From Talinum fruticosum (lineage: Eukaryota > Streptophyta > Magnoliopsida > Caryophyllales > Talinaceae), in assembly GCA_021018815.1 (NCBI GenBank), contig JAITYX010000076.1, positions 992,001 to 1,056,000 on the forward strand: DNA of 64,000 bases, written 5' to 3'. Positions 61,180 through 64,000 of the stretch are shown here, in pieces. Position numbers and translations under genes: made by a program. The notes beneath the pieces are model-generated. The model was not told the DNA's origin and searched no databases. It saw nothing but the letters and a program-made list of their open reading frames with translations. How positions within the stretch are numbered: position 1 is the stretch's first letter; each line of letters opens with the position of its first letter.

Positions 61180-62300
61180 AAGGTGATGTTTCAGAACTTA
61201 GGGAGCATTGCTTGAAGGTCTTAGAGATAAGCATTTGTATTTGCTATGGCATATATATAAGGTCCTTGATTGCATTGATAACTATGAAGTTGCAACCTTC
61301 CATATGGAGATATTGGATAACCGCGTCTCAGGCTATTTTGGTATCATCATAAAGTGTCGTATTAAAATAGGTACTTGCTTAGAGAATCGGGTGTCCTCGT
61401 TAATCAAGTTGCCTGACCAATTTTTAAGAACAAAGCCTGTTATTGCACTCCTAGAGCCATCAACTTTGAGTTTGATAAATCCTCATGGGGTGATCTCATC
61501 CACCTAACGAGTCAGATGGTCTTCGAAAAAGCAGGAGATGATGTAGACGTTGATAAATAAGTGGGTGGATTACTAAAATTGTGAGAATGCGGTTTCCATT
61601 AAATCTAATTACATTTAACATGCAGTAGGGTTTGAAAAGGCAAGAAAGATGCATCACGGAGGATTACATCATTCCAACTCTTCCAAATACTCCATAAATA
61701 TAGAGCAATGTAAAGATTTATAAATGAAAAAGGATTGTAAACAGTCCCTCATTGAAATGGCAACAGGGGAAGAATGATAAACTCGGTAACCAATTTTGGG
61801 AGATAGCCATATCCTAAACTTTAATTGTGATAGGACAGTCCTTAAAAATATGGTCGAGTACTTTCGATATCAATTTGACAGGATGGACAAGTGGGATCTA
61901 AGTGGATACCTCGTCTAAACAAAATTTCGTGAGATGAAAGAATATTATGACATAATTGTCGTAAGAAGACATTAATTTTGGGCATGATATCCAATCTGGA
62001 TATCCATTTTTATCCCCAAGGTTGTTGGTTAGGGTTGAAAGTATCATGAGCCTTCCTAGCAACACATTTAGTAATCAATAGATCACTACTAGTAAAGCCC
62101 TAACAAAATGAGTTTGGAATTTCCAAAAATAGAATTAGTAAGGTAAGAATCTTTGGGGTTAGATATTGAGGAAGCAGTTGTGTGAGACGGGCTACGTCTC
62201 AAGTTTTGTCTTTAGTAATGAACCAACACACTTTGGCCTGTCGTTGTTGAAATCTATGCTATATCGAGAATAAAAGAATTTGTAAGACTAGTGTTTGTTT
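61180..62300 (-). mobile_element. decayed LINE 3' fragment (zf-RVT plus RNase H)
   Basis: The - strand reads LDIMPKINVFLRQLCHNILSSHEILFRRGIHLDPTCPSCQID near 62000-61870, which fits the zf-RVT consensus (K...FLW...L..R..L..RG......CP.C). Further down it reads GFIKLKVDGSRSAITGFVLKNWSGNLINEDT (about 61480-61380), the start of an RVT_3 RNase H domain. Many stops and frameshifts. The part beyond 62050 is assigned only by weak continuity. Confidence 0.6.
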
Positions 62301-64000
62301 ACCAAATATTTGATCAAAAATTGATACTTGATCCAATATCAACTTTTCACCTTATTCTTTTTTCAAAAAAGAAATCACGATTGTAACAAACACTTCCATA
62401 CCCATAATTCGAATTGTTTATTTTTTATAAGAAAAGAAACTGTCTAATAAACCACATTTAGCCCTTAATTGCTTGACTAAGAAATTTAGTGGCTGCGAAC
62501 CATCCATATATGATGAATAATTAGCTACCATATCATTACTAAAAGTAACAAGTCAAAATTTGTTTGACTCAAAGTAGTATAATGATTTTAAATACCGTTA
62601 AAATCCAAGAAGTTAATAGTAAACTTTAAAATCTAATAGTACTTTTGAAATTGAGATTACATTTAAAAACTTTTCCTTTATTTTTTTCCTCCTTTAGTTA
62701 GTTAGTTGTCAAGGTTTATTGTTTTATTTAGATTTTAACTAATAGTATTTTCAAAAATTTTCTTTTTATTGTTTTAATTTATCGTGTCCTTTTAAATAAT
62801 TTTATATAAATCTGGAGCTTAAACAGCTATCATTATTAAAGATACTTATTTTAAATTACTAGTTGAACAACTAACCACTAATTAATAGTCGATGATAGCT
62901 AATCGCAAATGAAACAGACTAACATTTATTAAAACAAGTACCGCTACTAAAGCAACCACTATTAATCGATATTGAGTTTTTTATAAAAAAAAAAACAATT
63001 AGCCAAGTCTCAAGAACACACTTATTATTACTTTGATTGACCACGACTGTAGAAAAGTATATATAGTAGATCGACAACTATTGCTTGGAATGAAGCATGA
63101 ATAACATGATTAAATGATATATATGACTATGGGAGGGACCAACATCTCCAATATATACTTCGAAAAGTAAAAGAAAACTACAAAGAGAAGCAATTGTATT
63201 TAAAGCATGTCTGAGTCTGACGATCATACCGAACCAAACCTTGACTTAATCATATTAAACGCACCCTCACGGCATTGCAACATGCACTAGTCACTCACTA
63301 TATATTAACTTTAATTATTTTACCTCTAAAGTACCCCGACACGGCCAATACCAATTACATCACAAACGTGAATTTATAGGTCAAAATTATCATATATGAT
63401 ATTTTATTTTTAATTTTTAAAACTCACTCTCTATTTTCATAATTTTACGTTTCAAAAAAATTTATAATCCACGTTATACCATGTCATTGGGTCCGCAAAC
63501 CCAAACTTATGATATAAGTATTGCACGACCACACCACATGATAAATCTAACAAACAAAAATTGTGAACAAATCTTAACATTACAAATTGGGTACTTTCCT
63601 ACAAAGGACAATGTGAATACTGACAAAGTATGATCGAGGTGATAATAAACCTACTTCGTCACTTCGGTAGGGAAGAGAATATAAGTCTAAATTCTTAAGA
63701 ATAAATTTAACAAAAGCACTTTTATCTTAAACATTTATCATGTAAAAGAGATTAAGTTTGACGATACTCTTATGTTAAAAAAAAAAACGGGTGCAGTAAT
63801 AAAGAAAATAGAAGTAAGTAGCATATTGTATTTAATAAAAAAAAATGCTAACAATGAGTACTTGATTTGAGTAACCATTTGATTGAAAATAGAAGGGTCT
63901 CTCTTTAATCTTTTTTCTTGTGCCCCCATTTTTAAATTTTTTAATAGACCCAATTTCAAAAGTTACGGGAAGAAGAGGATCAGTGAAATTTAAAAATTTT
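62301..64000. other. AT-rich intergenic region to the window end
   Basis: No gene, RNA gene or clear repeat could be supported. Open frames here are short and lack recognisable domains. Confidence 0.5.

Overview
This is nuclear DNA from a flowering plant, most likely a eudicot. It has GT-AG spliced genes, AT-rich intergenic DNA full of microsatellites and small transposable elements, and proteins of plant-only families (IGT/LAZY, EXO70D, pollen-type LRR kinase). I cannot name the species.

The left 48 kb carries seven protein-coding genes. On the + strand, in order: (1) the last four exons of a VIT/von Willebrand A domain protein (252-4283); (2) a secretory nucleoside diphosphate kinase of the NDK5 type with a signal peptide and a C-terminal HDEL (7302-11839); (3) an IGT-family LAZY/DRO1-like gravitropism gene with the family's 6-bp first coding exon (18185-21358); (4) LSM1, the decapping-activator Sm-like protein (23033-26118); (5) a lung-seven-transmembrane receptor (28209-33711). 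On the - strand: (6) an intronless EXO70D exocyst subunit (38919-37008) and (7) a PRK8-like LRR receptor kinase of pseudokinase type (48114-46058). From memory, this set is the Arabidopsis At1g72460-At1g72500 block, merged with neighbours that Arabidopsis keeps in the paralogous pieces At1g19110-19120 and At1g17400-17410. The window therefore looks like a less fractionated version of one ancestral block. The genes act in different pathways; their adjacency is inherited synteny, not an operon.

Five of the seven genes carry single-base frame breaks (six in total), all at short mononucleotide runs and otherwise inside well-conserved protein. I read these mainly as assembly or consensus indel errors and not as pseudogenes.

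The right part (about 49-64 kb) is repeat-rich. It holds a decayed LINE with ORF1, endonuclease, RT and zf-RVT remnants (about 50860-55774), in which a ~420-bp piece of the RT palm is inverted. It also holds two or three further LINE 3'-end fragments with RNase H domains, and a family of small terminal-inverted-repeat elements filled with GTTGTAAG/GTTATAAG repeats. Across the whole window I also mark a 1.15-kb long-TIR Mutator-like element with a near-perfect 9-bp target duplication, two Stowaway MITEs of one family, three other MITE-like elements, several local tandem duplications, and a recurrent C-run/A-run junction.
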